Shown here one piece after another: positions 45,701-57,690 of a stretch of DNA of 64,000 nt; the stretch's first letter is position 1; each line of letters starts with the position of its first letter. This DNA comes from Sequoia sempervirens. Its lineage: Eukaryota; Streptophyta; Pinopsida; Cupressales; Cupressaceae. The notes beneath the pieces are model-generated. The model made no database searches. It was not told the DNA's origin and was given only the letters and a program-made list of their open reading frames with translations. The stretch is from NCBI GenBank assembly GCA_007258455.2, contig VDFB02358134.1, positions 215,373,565-215,437,564 of the forward strand, in the 5' to 3' direction. The position numbers and the translations under genes are program-made.

Positions 45701-46505
45701 TTTCTAGATGATATGTTGTAGAAAAGCTTACTTGAACTAGCTGTAGGGTTCAAGCAACTATTGATATCTTAGAATTTTTGAATGAAGGAATAATTCAAAT
45801 TGTTAGTATCTTTGAAGGCTACCCTAGGAGTCCGTTGGTGGTACACTTTGTTTTTGGGAGGAAATATTTTGATTTTTTTGAATTTTTACCCTCTTTCCTG
45901 GGGTGTAAGATGTTGAAAACTTGGATTGATATTTCACTATTTCTTTCTAGAGGATATGTTGCGGAAAAAGCTTACTTGAACTAGTTGTAGGGTTCAAGTA
46001 ACTATTGATATCTTATAATTTTTGAGTGAAGGAATAATCCACGTTGTTAGTATCTTTGAAGGCTACCTTGGTAGTGTGTTGGTGGTACACCTTGTTGATG
46101 GTATGAATTGGGAAGGGTACCATGTGGTACACCATGTTGTTTGGACACTGCCTAGATCACAATGTGAGCTAGAAGGCATAGATCAAGATTGATTTTGAGG
46201 AAAGATGTAAGTACTTTACCCCCAGTGTCTAGCAATGTAGGTTATGGATATCTTGTGATAGGATAACATATTTGGATAGAGTATTCCCTTGTGGAAAATT
46301 CTATGTGGCTCAAATAGCGTTGCATAGAATAGGATCAATGATATTGACCTATGTCAAGATATTTTCTATAAGCAAGTGTAAAGTATTCACCAAACATTTG
46401 CCAAGATCAAGATATGTTGGATTGGGATAAAAATGGATTGGATTTATTATGGATGAGCTGAGATGCTTCTCCCTAAAATGGCGTACATAGATGCTTGATT
46501 CTACA
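42738..46505 (-). other. Element E: 3' non-coding region
   Basis: No credible ORF. Minus-strand sequence next to the LTR, TATCAAAGATGGGCACAA, is the polypurine position. Further from the LTR: a CATAT/GATGAT-rich segment (43680-44030), three units of about 65 bp with CTACATGAATTTT (44285-44415), and two GGCAAGGC-type modules (44930-45180). One of the 65-bp units contains a perfect TTTTAGACC/GGTCTAAAA hairpin (44305-44335). Confidence 0.6.
45190..46110 (-). repeat. Four-copy ~200-250-bp tandem repeat in element E
   Basis: The phrase CTAGAGGATATGTTG or a variant starts units at about 45253, 45452, 45704 and 45947, each followed by CTTGAACTAG and TTCAAGCAACTATTGATATC. A partial fifth copy is at about 49650-49760. 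Not seen in B. Confidence 0.8.
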
Positions 46506-46676
46506 CATGACGCCTGTTTTCTAGGTTTTCATCATGGTACTTTTCCAAAGCACCACCATAGTGGTTTTCATTGGAGGAGGATTTTTCTCTTGACTATTTT
46601 CTTGATTTTTTTATGTCTTTTTACTAATTTTTGATGTCACACAAGACACCTATTTACCATGTTTTCATCATACTAG
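46506..46676 (-). other. Element E: GAAAACC stem-loop cassette after the ORF
   Basis: On the minus strand, in order: a weakly paired unit (46676-46646), a middle hairpin with AAAACCAC and GTGG (about 46577-46552), and a well-paired 31-nt unit (46536-46506) with arms CATGATG and CGTCATG. Order and spacing match element A. Confidence 0.62.
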
Positions 46677-46687
46677 CAATTTTCTAC

Positions 46688-49180
46688 TCATGTTAAACCA
46701 CTTGGTGATGCTGATGTAGATATTGTTGGTGATATGGTTGTTGTTGTTGTCTTGATGTGCCAATGATATCCTGCTTGGAGGAGTTGTTTTGCTAGGTTGC
46801 AGGCACTTAAATGTAACCCTTGATCATTCTCATCTTCCTTGTTGATACTAGAGTTAACCTTACCTTGATGCGCACATCGTGATAGAGTGCCCTTATAGTC
46901 CTTATGATAAAGAGTTGCTACCAACACATGGTCAATGTGAGATTTGGATATCATGGGTGGTGAAATGCATTGAGGGATATGATGATGGATTGGTCAACAA
47001 TTTGGAACCTTTGACTCTCCAAACTTGGGATGATGAGCAATGATGGGTGGATGTGAAGATTTGATTAGGACCAACATCTTGATATACCTTGTAGGTCGCT
47101 CTTGAAGCTTTCTTTTGCATTGTTGGACTTCTTTGATGGATGAAATTCCCCTTTTTATTTTTCCCCATAGTTTCTTTGACTAATGGAGTTTGATAGGGAT
47201 GATTTTCTTGCTTTTTCTTTTGTATCCATTTGAATCTTTCTTGTCCATTTTTTTTTGCTAATTATTTTGCTTCAATTACTTGTTCCTTTCTTCAGTATAG
47301 CTTTTTCTCTTGTTGTTGGTCCCAATGAGAGGGTGGAAAAATACATGGATGACGATTCATGATATGGCTAGTTGTAGCATTGGTAGCAATTTAATCATAA
47401 GGAATATTCATGATCTCTATGTTGATGCTTGCATTAGATAAAGTTTCCCCTGGTATAATAGAGGTATCATCAATATGTTTAGATCCTTTACTTGTTGAAT
47501 AACTAAGACCTTGATGCTTAGTATTTCCAATAATTTTCACTGGTACTAAGATACCCTATTCATGTAGGTCTAATCCTTTGTCTTGATGATGAGAAATTTT
47601 ATTTTCCATAGGATATGTTTTACCTTGGAAACAAGATGCTAATCCTTCTTTTCTCTGTTGTGGATCTTCAAATGTGATAGCTTTTTCATTGGTATAATCC
47701 TCCATATGTGGGACAACTTCTTGATTGATATTCAGTGCTCCTTTGACTAGTGTAGACCCACTGCTTTGTTGCTCAGGATTGTTCATTATCTTTGTCAATT
47801 TTCAAATACTATTCTCCATATTTTCATGCTCAATGTCTTCAACTAGCCTGGAGGATGTTTCTGATTTCAATTCTTCTTCTTAATCACTTTTTGATAGGTC
47901 TATAGATTTTTTTATATCTTGATCATGTGTATAGATGTGAAGAGTAGGTGACTCTTGTTCCATGGCAATGATATCAATAGTATGAGACTCTTGTTTTGGA
48001 GGAAGATCATCTATATGTCCAATAGGAGTAAGCATCTCATGGGTAGATGTATGTGTGCTTGGCATATGGATGTGTTCTTTTGGAAAGCCTTGGATGTCTT
48101 GGAAGATATCTACCAATTCATTGTAATATTTTGACGGTAAGGTTTCTTGATCTTGACTTTGTATGGTATTATCTTCGAAATGCATTAGTTCACATTCTTG
48201 ACATGGATCAATTTCAAAGAAAGGATTGCCTATAAAAGATCATTGGATTTCCTCAAATTGTGGGCATATGGGCTCTTGGCTTAGATTTTTTGTATTGGGT
48301 ATAAGTGTTGGCTTAAGAGTCTCTTGATCATCAATATATATTGTCATGAGGTTGGATGATGTCAATATATTTTTAACTAGATCATTGCTAAACTTGGGTT
48401 ATTTATTTTGATCATTCTTGGGACTAAATTCTTGATCTATGTCTTCTTGCTCACTGGATGATGTAGAGACATTGTCAATGTGATCAATGATAGATAGCTC
48501 TTGATCGTTGCTTTCAACTCTTGAGGTTGAGAAATTATCATTGTCGTCCTTGGTAGATGGCTCTTTAATAGATATTTCTCCTTGATCAATGATGTATTTT
48601 TTGATATTTTTGAGTGAAACACATCTATTCATTGTGCGACCCTTGATTTTTTGGAACTCACATTGTTTGTACCTATTATACCAAGGGATTTTAAAGCTTG
48701 GTTCACCATAAATTAGACTATCGTTGATTTTGAGAAGTTCTTGTTGTACTAGTTCATGCATGATTACCTCTAAATTTTCTCCCAAAGGGGTGAATTTCCT
48801 CCTTGGTTGGTAATCTTTCCTTTGTGGCTTTTCTTGATTTTTTTGCTCTTGATTTTGTGGAAATACTTGATAATCTGTTTGAGGAATATTTTGATATTGC
48901 ACTTTAGGTACACCTTGGTGTTGTGGAACTTCTTGATATTATGGATATTGGAAGTGTTTTTGATGTGGATATTGAGGTGTTTGTGGAATGATGTTTGTTT
49001 TTTTGTGCAGATGTAATGTCCCAACCTTAAATAAGGCATTGATGATATGTTGTATTTCATTTTTGTTTAATTTCCTCAAGATCTCTCTCAATTTTATCTA
49101 TGGAAATTTGATGTTTTGGATTTATTCCTTGATGGTGATTTTCAAATCCCTGTTGTTTCCCTATTTGATGTTGTGACCCT
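46688..49180 (-). pseudogene. Element E gag-like / orphan ORF, homologue of the B ORF
   Basis: Minus-strand pieces 48902-48399, 48185-47880, 47798-47556 and 47168-46932 share one frame; the last piece (46954-46688) is shifted. Order: Gln/Pro-rich N-terminus (upstream of 48902 in the same frame), KFTPLGENLEVIMHELVQQ, a knuckle-like CEFQKIKGRTMNRC in which both expected His are replaced, acidic Ser/Gln/Asp-rich text, GLASCFQGKTYP with a G-patch remnant, then ATLYHKDYKGTLS and LAKQLLQAGYHWHI. The last blocks match B closely. It lacks protease, RT, RNase H and integrase. Confidence 0.75.
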
Positions 49181-52100
49181 TGATAAGAGTAATTTGGGTA
49201 ATAGATCAACATGTTTCAGGGATGTTTTGATACTCAATACCCTAGCATAAGGTCATTTGGTTTATATTTGCAAGAGGATCATACCTATGGCCATGCGAGA
49301 GGTAGTAATATGGGTCTTCCAACTACTATTTTTGTTTTTTCTTCCTCTTTGTTTAAGATGATTGATGCGGTGAGAAACTGATGGGGTGTTTCATTTTTCT
49401 AAAATATAAAGGTTCTCAAAATACTTATGATGTCAGTTTGTGCACCTTCAATATGTGTGAGACTAGGTTGAATAATTGGTACTACAAGGCTTGAGTTTTC
49501 GGTCGCCAGATGGTCATAAGGTGTGGTAGTATGGGGTGGTTTGTTATGAAACTCAAAAACCCTAAAGTTTGAGTGCTATTTTGGAATGTATCTACTTTTC
49601 AAAAATCAAAATACTGAGGAAGTAGGGTCAATATTCCACTTCTTGATCTAGAGGATATATTGTGGGAAAGATACTTGCACTATCTGTGAGTTCCAAGTAA
49701 CTGTTGATATCATATATTTTTTAAGTGGAGGAATGATCCTAATGTTTTGTTGGATTTTGATTTCAAATAAGAAGTATGGGAATAATGGGTGATAGACTTT
49801 GTGTTCCAATTTGGTTTTCTAAGTATCTTGTTCAAGTAATGACCTTATAAGCAATCTAAGTGTCTTAGCAAAAATATTGTGAGTTGGAATGGAAATTTGT
49901 AACCTCTTTGTGTTTGTTTCCTTTGTGTTCTTGAATATGGAAAATGATATAATACCACTGGACTGACTCGCAAGCATGGACTTTTTGTGACCTGAATGTC
50001 TATAGCTCAACTTGTGAAATCACAATACCCAAAACATAGTTACCAAACAGTTTACTTTGATCAATGCAACCTGAAAATAAAACCAAAATGTTTGGAAACC
50101 TTTAAGGATAAATCCTTTCAAGGAGTGCAAACATAAGGCTTCTTTCAAAAGTATACACTAACTCAAAGGGTTTATGGTTTGACCATCTTGTTCAATGTTT
50201 GTTTTGATGTGTTCTTTTTCTTTAAATCAAACACATAATTTGATGTCACAATTGGTTTTTGAATGTAATTGGGCAAGTTTAACATTAACAAACAATTACA
50301 ACCCTAGTGGAGAAACCATCCTCTTAGGTGGGCCTACTTCATGCTCCGAAGAGATGATTTTACATGTAAATTATGGCACGGGCCTGTAGTCAGACTTGGC
50401 AAGTAACTTCTCAGAAGTAAATTCTGATGCACCACTTTCAGAGAATGTCTTGGATAATAGGGTGGCTTCTAAAATAATTGCCTCTTAGTCATGTTTTGGA
50501 GATATTATTTTCGGGCACCTACACATGCAGTGTTTTGTTCAATTAAGAACCTTCCAACCCTTTTTGGCTTTTACGCATCACAATGATACTGAGGAAGAAT
50601 ACATCGGTATAGGACATCAACACTCAGCAGGTGATGAACTTTCCTCACACTCACAAAATATTTATATAGCGGTCCAAAATGAAACTACCACTTGGGTCTC
50701 CTATGATTTCTCTAGTGCAGGATGTGTCTCAATAGGTAGGCCCTCTAAGAAGGTAAAACTATTTAAAATAAATGTGAAGCTTAAAAATGTTCTTTGCTCA
50801 CCCAAGATCACCAAAATGGTGCGAGGGGAGAATAAAAAATACTTCATCTTGCCAATCAATGCATGCACAGAAGACAATTCATTGCAAATTGATTCATTTT
50901 AAACACTTCGAGCGGTGTTATCCCCAAGAATATGTGAGTAAAAATGAAATGTTATTTTTATCTTTGCACCAATTGAAATGTTTAGGACATCAAACAATTA
51001 AGATAGCAATGGTGTGAAAATAACAAAAACATTTTGTTCATTTTAAGCCCCAAAGTTGAAATGTTTCTAAGAAAATTAGGCCTGGTCATTAAATGGTCAA
51101 CAAATGTAAATCGTACATGCATTAACAAAATGAAAAATGTTTTGTGCTCTTTTTATGCACAAAATTTAAAGGTTCCTAATTATGAAAGCATGAAATGCGT
51201 TCATTTTTAGAGCCCAAAATTGAAGTTTTTTATGTTCTTTTTATGAGCACCAAAAAAGAGAATTCCTACTTTAGAAAGCTTTGAAAATGTTTATTTTAAC
51301 AACACCAAATTAGAAATGTGAGAGTTGTGTTGTTCATTTTTAAGCACTAAATGGAGATTCCTACTTTAGAAAGCTTTGAAAATGTTTATTTTAACAACAC
51401 CAAATTGGAAATGTGAGAGTTGTGTTGTTCATTTTGAAGCACCAAATGGAGATTCCTACTTTAGAAAACTTAAAAAATGTTTATTTTAACAACACCAAAT
51501 TGGAAATGTGGGAGTTGTGTTGTTCATTTTTAAGTACCAAATGGAGATTCCTACTTTAGAAAGCTTTGAAAAATGTTTATTTTAACAACACCAAATTGGC
51601 AATGTGAGAGTTGTGTTCATTTTTAAGCACCAAATAGAGATTCCTACTTTAGAAAGCTTTGAAAATGTTTATTTTAAAAACACCAAATTTGAAATGTGAG
51701 AGCTATGTTGTTCATTTTTAAGTACCAAATGGAGATTCCTAAGTTAATAAACAAAATTAATTGTTATCTCCAAAAATCTTGGAATGATCATCTTCTCTAC
51801 ACAAAACAAGTTAGTATCTTTCACAATCCTGCATAAAAGTCCATTAATTCCTATAAAACAACCAATAAGTTAGCAAGAAGGGTCATTAAAATAGTGCAAG
51901 ATCCGTGCACTTGTCTTCCAAAGCAAATTCTCAAAAGAAAAATCAAAAGCTCAATTTTTTTTTGTAAAAGCTTAGAATTCTGGCAAAAGTTCAGATTTTT
52001 CGTATAGGTGCAAACCCAAAAAAAAGAGTGTGTTTTTAGAGAAAAAGTGTTGGTTTTAGAGAAAAGGCGCCATTCCCATGGAAAATACATTGATATTTGT

Positions 52101-52229
52101 GGAAAAAGCTCAAAAAATTTTCCAATCAAAAGCGAGCTTTTGTTGGGCAATCTATGAAATGTCTCTAAAAGCTCCCAAAACCTTGTAACTTGCAACTTAG
52201 CTCATAAAAATGTTAGTGATGAGGACCTA
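49181..52229 (-). other. Element E: leader region
   Basis: About 3 kb between the primer site and the ORF without credible coding sequence. It holds the partial fifth copy of the 200-250-bp unit near 49650 and the 95-bp array at 51190-51745. A plus-strand frame at 50525-50902 is open for 125 codons but looks like chance. Confidence 0.6.
51190..51745. repeat. 95-bp tandem repeat, about five copies, in E leader
   Basis: ATTCCTACTTTAGAAAGC or a variant occurs at about 51262, 51357, 51452, 51547 and 51640, with a last truncated match at 51735; steps are 95, 95, 95, 93 and 95. Each unit includes AACACCAAATT and TGTGTTGTTCATTTT. Nothing similar is in B. Confidence 0.88.
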
Positions 52230-52248
52230 GGTCCCACTGGGCATGCTA
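52230..52248 (-). promoter_or_regulatory. Element E candidate primer binding site (eroded)
   Basis: Minus strand reads TAGCATGCCCAGTGGGACC, five bases from the LTR end. Two G-to-A changes would explain the loss of the usual TGG start. It is similar to the B sequence at 21099. Confidence 0.45.
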
Positions 52249-52253
52249 GAATG

Positions 52254-53860
52254 TGTGAGGGGGAAGGAATCCATCAAGAAAAGTGACGTGAAATCAAGAT
52301 CAAGTGCAAGATTGAAATCAAAATCTAATCTAATTCAAAACACTTAATCTATCATATTCCATCACTCATGAAATGTGCAAATCTAAGCTATTTGAATGAA
52401 ATGAGATCCTAAGATTAACAAAATGAATTCAAATAAAAAAAGAAGAGATTACCATCCCATGTTGGAGTGTATTTGCATGATGTTGGGTTGTTCGTATCAC
52501 TGCAAAGCCTCGATTGCTTGTACGCAAAAGCTTGATGATCAGTGCTTGTTGTTGAAGAAATGATGAAGCTCTATCAATGGTGATCTTGATAGCACTTCAT
52601 TGCATAAGGTAAGTTGAAATTCTAATCTTATTTGTGAAGATAAAGGCTTGTTATATAGATAAAATGATTTTGAATCGACGGTCAAGATCGCGTTGGAGAA
52701 TATCCAGATCAATGGTCAAAATGAGTTGAGAGGATTTAGACATGAGGAAATTGTGAAAAAGTTGATTGCACAATTAGGGTGATTGAAGAATAGATTGGCT
52801 AGTTAGGATTTTGATTGCTTAGTTAGCAATCTAGGATTTTCTCAATCAAAAAGTGAGTGAGGAATATTAATTAATTAATTTAATTAATTAATTCAATTTT
52901 GATTTTGCTAATTTGAATAGTTTGATTTAATTATTAAAATTTTGGAGGGAGGTGTGATAATTAAATTATTATGATTTAATAATGAAATTAATTTTGAAGA
53001 ATAAGGTGAATTAGTGATGTAATCAAATAATCAGTGTCATTTGACTAATCAAGATGAAATAAGATAAGATTAGGACTTTATTAAATAAATGTAATTTATT
53101 TAATTGGTCAAAAATGATGAAATGTGAATTAATCAAATAACGAACGTTGTATTATTCGATTAATAGTAGAATTAGAGTTTTCAAGACTTTACTAAATAAA
53201 CAATATTTATTTAATTTGTCAAGAATGATGAAAAGGTGAATTAATTAAATAATGTTGTATTATTCAATTAATAAAGGAAATAGGGTTTTAGATGACATTT
53301 GATGCCATTCGATGCATTGTGAGATGTCGTGGGATGATTTTGAGATGACTCAAGATGTTTCATAGATGTTTCAAGATGTTTTGAGTTGATTTAGAGATAT
53401 TCTGAGTTGATTCAGAGTCATTCTGAGTTGATTCAGAGTCGTTCCAAGTTGTTCTGGGTTGATTCAAAGTTGTTCTGAGTCATTTCAAGGTCATTCTAAA
53501 GATGTTCCAAGTTGATTTAGAGTTGTTATGAGTCATTCCAGGGTCATTCCAAGATGTTTTGGGTTGATTCAGAGTTGTTCCAAGTCATTCTAGGGTCATT
53601 CTGAGACATTTTGAGTTGATTCAGAGTTGTTCCAAGTCATTCTGGGGTCGTTCTGAGATGTTTCGAGTTGATTTAGAGTTGTTTCATGTCTTTTTGGGGT
53701 CATTCTAAGATGTTCCAAGTTGATTCAAAGTTGTCCCATGTTGTTCTAGGGTCGTTTCAAGATGTTTTGAGTTGATCAAGGGTTGTTTGGAGTCATTTCA
53801 GGGTCGCTCCAAGACATTTTGAATTTGTGATAAGTGTTTAGGAAATTTTACATGTCTTCA
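52254..53860 (-). repeat. Element E 5' LTR (1607 bp)
   Basis: Matches 41069-42737 throughout, including minisatellite and hairpins. On the minus strand it starts TGAAGACATG. Confidence 0.88.
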
Positions 53861-54147
53861 AAAGTAAATATGATTCCTTCCTTATATAGGCAAGGTTGAG
53901 ATGTAGTATGTAATATGATTTTGACATGTGTCATAATCTTATGACATCATGTGACAACTAACTAACTACTTAGGAAATGATGCTAGATAAGATAAAAATT
54001 CTAGAAAAAACAACTCATCCTTCTAGAAGGAATCTTATATCCTAAGCAAACATGTGAACCCATCACTTAGTAAATGATACCTAGACATATAATTAAATGG
54101 CTAAGTAAACTTATGTAAGTGTAATTAAATAATTAATTACACCAACA
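53861..54147 (-). repeat. Element F 5' LTR, part right of E
   Basis: Matches 39293-39602 (TATATAGGCAAGGTTGAGATG, CTTCTAGAAGGAATC). Ends at ACACCAACA, the TGTTGG start on the minus strand. Confidence 0.85.
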
Positions 54148-55230
54148 AAGATCATTCAAGAGTGATTATCAATCATTTTAGAGCATTATTCAAGTATCAA
54201 ACATCATGTCAAAGTCAACATGCATCATGTTTGTTTCTGAGCTAACATTTGTGATGTAGGGTTTTATGATTCAAGCAAGCATTCAAGTCAAGATCCATAT
54301 CATTCAAGCAAGAGTCAAGATCCAAATTTTTGCTAGCCATTACTTACAAGATTGTGACCTTTTGTTCAAGGTTTTGGTGAGTTACAACATTGTATACTTT
54401 TTCATACATCATTCCTCCATTCTATTTCTATTCCTCTAAAGGTTTGATTACCAAAAAGGGGTTTGACCAAGGAAAACCCCTATCCACTAACAAAAAAACA
54501 TTTTCCCATCTCTTTTATGTGTGATTTTCAGATTTAAGTTGAAGATTCATTGAGTAAGATTGGAGAAAATTTTTCAAGCTATCAAAGTTGTCACCTTACT
54601 TGCAAGATCACAGAAAGTCACTTATAGAGCAGAATTCAGTGATTCAAACTTAGAGATTTGGCAGGAGGCAAGCTACAGGAAATCCCTAAAGGGCCTCATA
54701 GTTTTGGATCAACCCTGATACTGGGACTAAATCACCACTTGTGGCATATGATTCCCAGTATACCTATTTTCAAACTTTTTCTCTAGATCCTGATTCAGTA
54801 GTTCCAAATTTTAGTTTCAGCCCGAAATCCTAAATTGGGACTAAATTTCCCATACTGGTGTTTGAGTCCCAATAAGCATTAAAGTCAACATTTCTAGGAT
54901 TTTTGACCTTCATTCAAGCCTCTTCAATTTCTAGGTGCACCTCTGTACTTTGTCATTCTTGTATTTTGCATTTCAGTTTCATAATCTAGGTCATATAGTT
55001 AGGTTTTGCATATCTTTTACATTTCTTATCTTTCCAAGCCCTAGCTTGGTGGTGAACCACTCTTTACTCTTTAATCATACATTTGGACACTTTATTACAC
55101 ATATTTATCCTTCATTCTATCATTAGATTGAAATATCTAGGGTTTCCTTGAGTGAAACTTGTAGAAAATCGATGGTTGTGTGTGTGCTAAAACATTACAT
55201 GCCACTACAATTTTCTAGGTTTCACAAGGT
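54148..55230 (+). repeat. Element C 3' LTR, right part (end approximate)
   Basis: Continues the sequence left at 31563: ATTCAAG words go on to about 54300 and two 34-nt palindromic modules (54723-54756, 54837-54870) match those at 31217 and 31331. The true end cannot be fixed without the partner LTR. Confidence 0.6.
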
Positions 55231-56880
55231 GATTAAGGTGATGTGTTAATTAATTGTGGTGGTTGTTGTTGGTTTTCAACATTGGCACTATTTGGTCATT
55301 ATAGTTCTAGTCATTATAGTTGTATATTTATTCTTTGTTGGGCTCTATTGGTTTATTTGATCTAGTTTATCTAAAAGAGTTGGGGTCTGTATAAATAAAT
55401 GATTAGTGCAATGTGAATAAACTATATAAAGAATGTTATTGTTGTAAATTGAACCATGTTATGCATCCTATTATTAGATAGTCATATCATGTGCACTAGT
55501 CCATGTAATGTGTCTTAGTCTTCTTGTATGAGTTGTAGGTTTGTCTTCATAGTAGTCTAGCCCATAAAGATGAACTAATTGTTAAATATATGCCACACAT
55601 AAAATATGGGTGCATATCTAGTGGCTTGATGTAGAGATGTAGTGTATAAATGTTAAATTTAGCTTTAAATTCTCTATAATCAAACAAACATGTTAAGCGA
55701 TTCTTGCTACCAATTAAATCATGGTTACAAAATTCAACTTTTTTCACATGTAGTTTTATAATATAACAAGTACTTTCAAGAAGGTTTGACTTTAGAACTT
55801 TGGATTTTGAAATTTGAATTTAGGGAATTAGGTCACATCATGTGACTATAGTCCATAGATCAAGATATCCATATGTCCTAGTTCAAGATATAGATAGGCT
55901 ACATCCCCTTTTAGAAAAAAAAATATTTTATTTAATTGTATCCATATTATAATTATCTATTATATTATTTTAGATAATTTGAGATAATTTTAGAGATATT
56001 ATTATTTACCTATTTGCTAGATTAAATAATTGATATGGACTAAAATTATAAATATTAAAGAACGTGATTGATTAAGTAGGAATATAGATGGTATTATAAT
56101 TTACCAAATTTTTAATTATATTATATTTTATTATTTTCTAGTAAACATTATTGATGTTTTAATATGTGTGGAAATGAAAGAATGAATGGAGGACTACCTA
56201 GGTTTGCAGCTCAACTATAATTGAATCAATTATTCAAAAAGAATGCCTAACTATAGATTTTACTACTATACTTAGCCAATCCTTCATCTTTTCTCAAAAT
56301 ATTAGTTTACAACATTAGCCATAGTCAAGTGTTACATATTATAAAGTAAAAAGGGTATTTATGAATTATTTCCATTTTTAAGTGTTTGGATATAGTTAAA
56401 TAATTAATAGTTTAATACCCAATTTAATTATAAGAGATTATTTTAAATGATATGAACTAAAAGTACAAATATAAAATATTGAAAAAAGTAACTAATATCA
56501 CATGCATGAGTTAGAAGAATTTAAAAAATATGCTATAAAACTATAAAACTATGATCAATTTTTTCATTCCATAATTTAATTTCATAGATTCCTTTCATTC
56601 TGAGTGTAATATCATTATATGTTTAGATACATTATCATAGTACTTAAATAAGTATAATGCATTAATAATTATTGACTACATGACAGTTACAAAATAGTAC
56701 TTTATCCTATAGTCTTCGAACTCCTCCATCCAATCCTAGTTTCTCCTTCTATGAGGGTAAGGTTCAAGTGATCCCAACTAGTGATACAATCTTTATGATC
56801 TTGCTCAAACAATAGTGCCTAGACTATTCAATAAAATAACCCATAGTTCATCGAGCTCTAACTTATCTACAACAATCATG
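55231..56880. other. AT-rich sequence without recognised feature
   Basis: No ORF, repeat or retroelement motif that I can support. It could include the end of C or older decayed insertions. Confidence 0.5.
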
Positions 56881-56885
56881 TTCAC
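56881..56885. other. Target site duplication of H, left copy (TTCAC)
   Basis: Identical to 59657-59661. Confidence 0.88.
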
Positions 56886-57676
56886 TGATGCAGGAGCATC
56901 CCAAGTTGCAAGCAATCTTGCATCAACCAAAAATATTTGCATTCATGTTTTCTTGCATTTCAATAGTTAACTATCAGGACCCAGTCTTAGTATTTCATAC
57001 CACATTGTAACATCAGAGCTCGCAAAGCAAAATATATGATATTCATTGCAACATCTACATCATATCCATAATTCAAGTGTTTTGGAGATCACAATATGAA
57101 GATATCACTAACAGAATATCAGTTGTAATTGGACAGAGAGCATTCACAGACTAGTCTTGGATTTTCAAGTGTGCAGACCTATCTCGTGACTTGTGGATCT
57201 CAGGAAACCATTTCATAATAATTCACATCCATCGAGGAACCTTTGTTCTGATCTGTATCATGTTTATCCAAGGATCAAAGGAGAATAATATGTTTTGGCC
57301 AACCTTCACACGTTTCATCAAATTTGGGGTTTTGGGACCTCTTGAGGCTGACGCGAACCTTTTTCAAAGTTGGGAATTGATATATGTATATATATAAGCA
57401 TTGTGTAGTTGCATTAGGTAGTAGTGATAAAGTGATAGAGAAGTAGGAAGATACAGGAGATAAGGGCTTCGACCCGCATTGTATTTATGGGCTTAGCACC
57501 ATATCATTCTATAATCTATAAGCCAGAAGGTAGGGCATGTTGCCAGTGAATAATTGATCATTCTCTATACCCCCCATTTGGTATTTTCATTCCAATTCTT
57601 TGAGTTTTTGTTGTGTTTACTATTGTTGCAAGGTTGGATAGTCTTATTCCTGCACCCTCCATCCTTGACTACACCA
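56886..57676 (+). repeat. Element H 5' LTR (791 bp)
   Basis: Starts TGATGCAGGAGC, ends GACTACACCA. A TATA-like TATATATATAAGC lies at about 57385-57401. Confidence 0.85.
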
Positions 57677-57678
57677 AG

Positions 57679-57690
57679 TGGTATCAGAGT
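57679..57690 (+). promoter_or_regulatory. Element H primer binding site (tRNA-iMet)
   Basis: TGGTATCAGAGT, two bases after the LTR; the last base differs from the usual C. Confidence 0.88.

Larger units (their letters stand above)
41069..53860 (-). mobile_element. Element E: non-autonomous Tat-like element related to B (minus strand)
   Basis: Two LTRs (41069-42737 and 52254-53860) flank 9.5 kb of internal sequence with a decayed gag-like ORF on the minus strand and no RT or integrase. The LTR start on the minus strand, TGTAGACATCT, matches A and B. The stem-loop cassette after the ORF matches A. The insertion is confirmed by the uninterrupted site in the partner F LTR. Confidence 0.88.
31564..54147 (-). 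mobile_element. Element F: small non-coding LTR element (minus strand), split by D and E
   Basis: Without its passengers F has two LTRs of about 413-417 bp and 1.3 kb of internal sequence. On the minus strand the LTR starts TGTTGG and ends CTACA. A C-rich plus-strand run (polypurine tract on minus) precedes the 3' LTR and a degraded tRNA-iMet primer site follows the 5' LTR. D sits in the 3' LTR and E in the 5' LTR. F lies in the C LTR. No coding capacity is visible; F2 is a relative. Confidence 0.8.
17800..55230 (+). mobile_element. Element C: old plus-strand gypsy-like element hosting other insertions (fragmented)
   Basis: Pieces are 17800-19831, 29512-30212 (internal) and 30213-31563 plus 54148-about 55230 (3' LTR). 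Everything else between these limits is B or F with its passengers. A gag-like frame with a knuckle is followed by about 1.9 kb of non-coding DNA and a polypurine tract directly before the LTR, so no pol is present. The left end lies beyond G and A, outside the window. The right end is uncertain because the partner LTR is not visible. Confidence 0.7.

Noticed and set aside
50525..50902. Plus-strand open frame of 125 codons.
   Set aside because: It is antisense to the leader of E, has no family-like motif, and nearby frames are closed; most likely chance.
55231..56880. A possible host gene in the longest stretch without retroelement signature.
   Set aside because: No ORF above about 65 codons, no splice-linked coding pattern and very AT-rich; nothing supports a gene.
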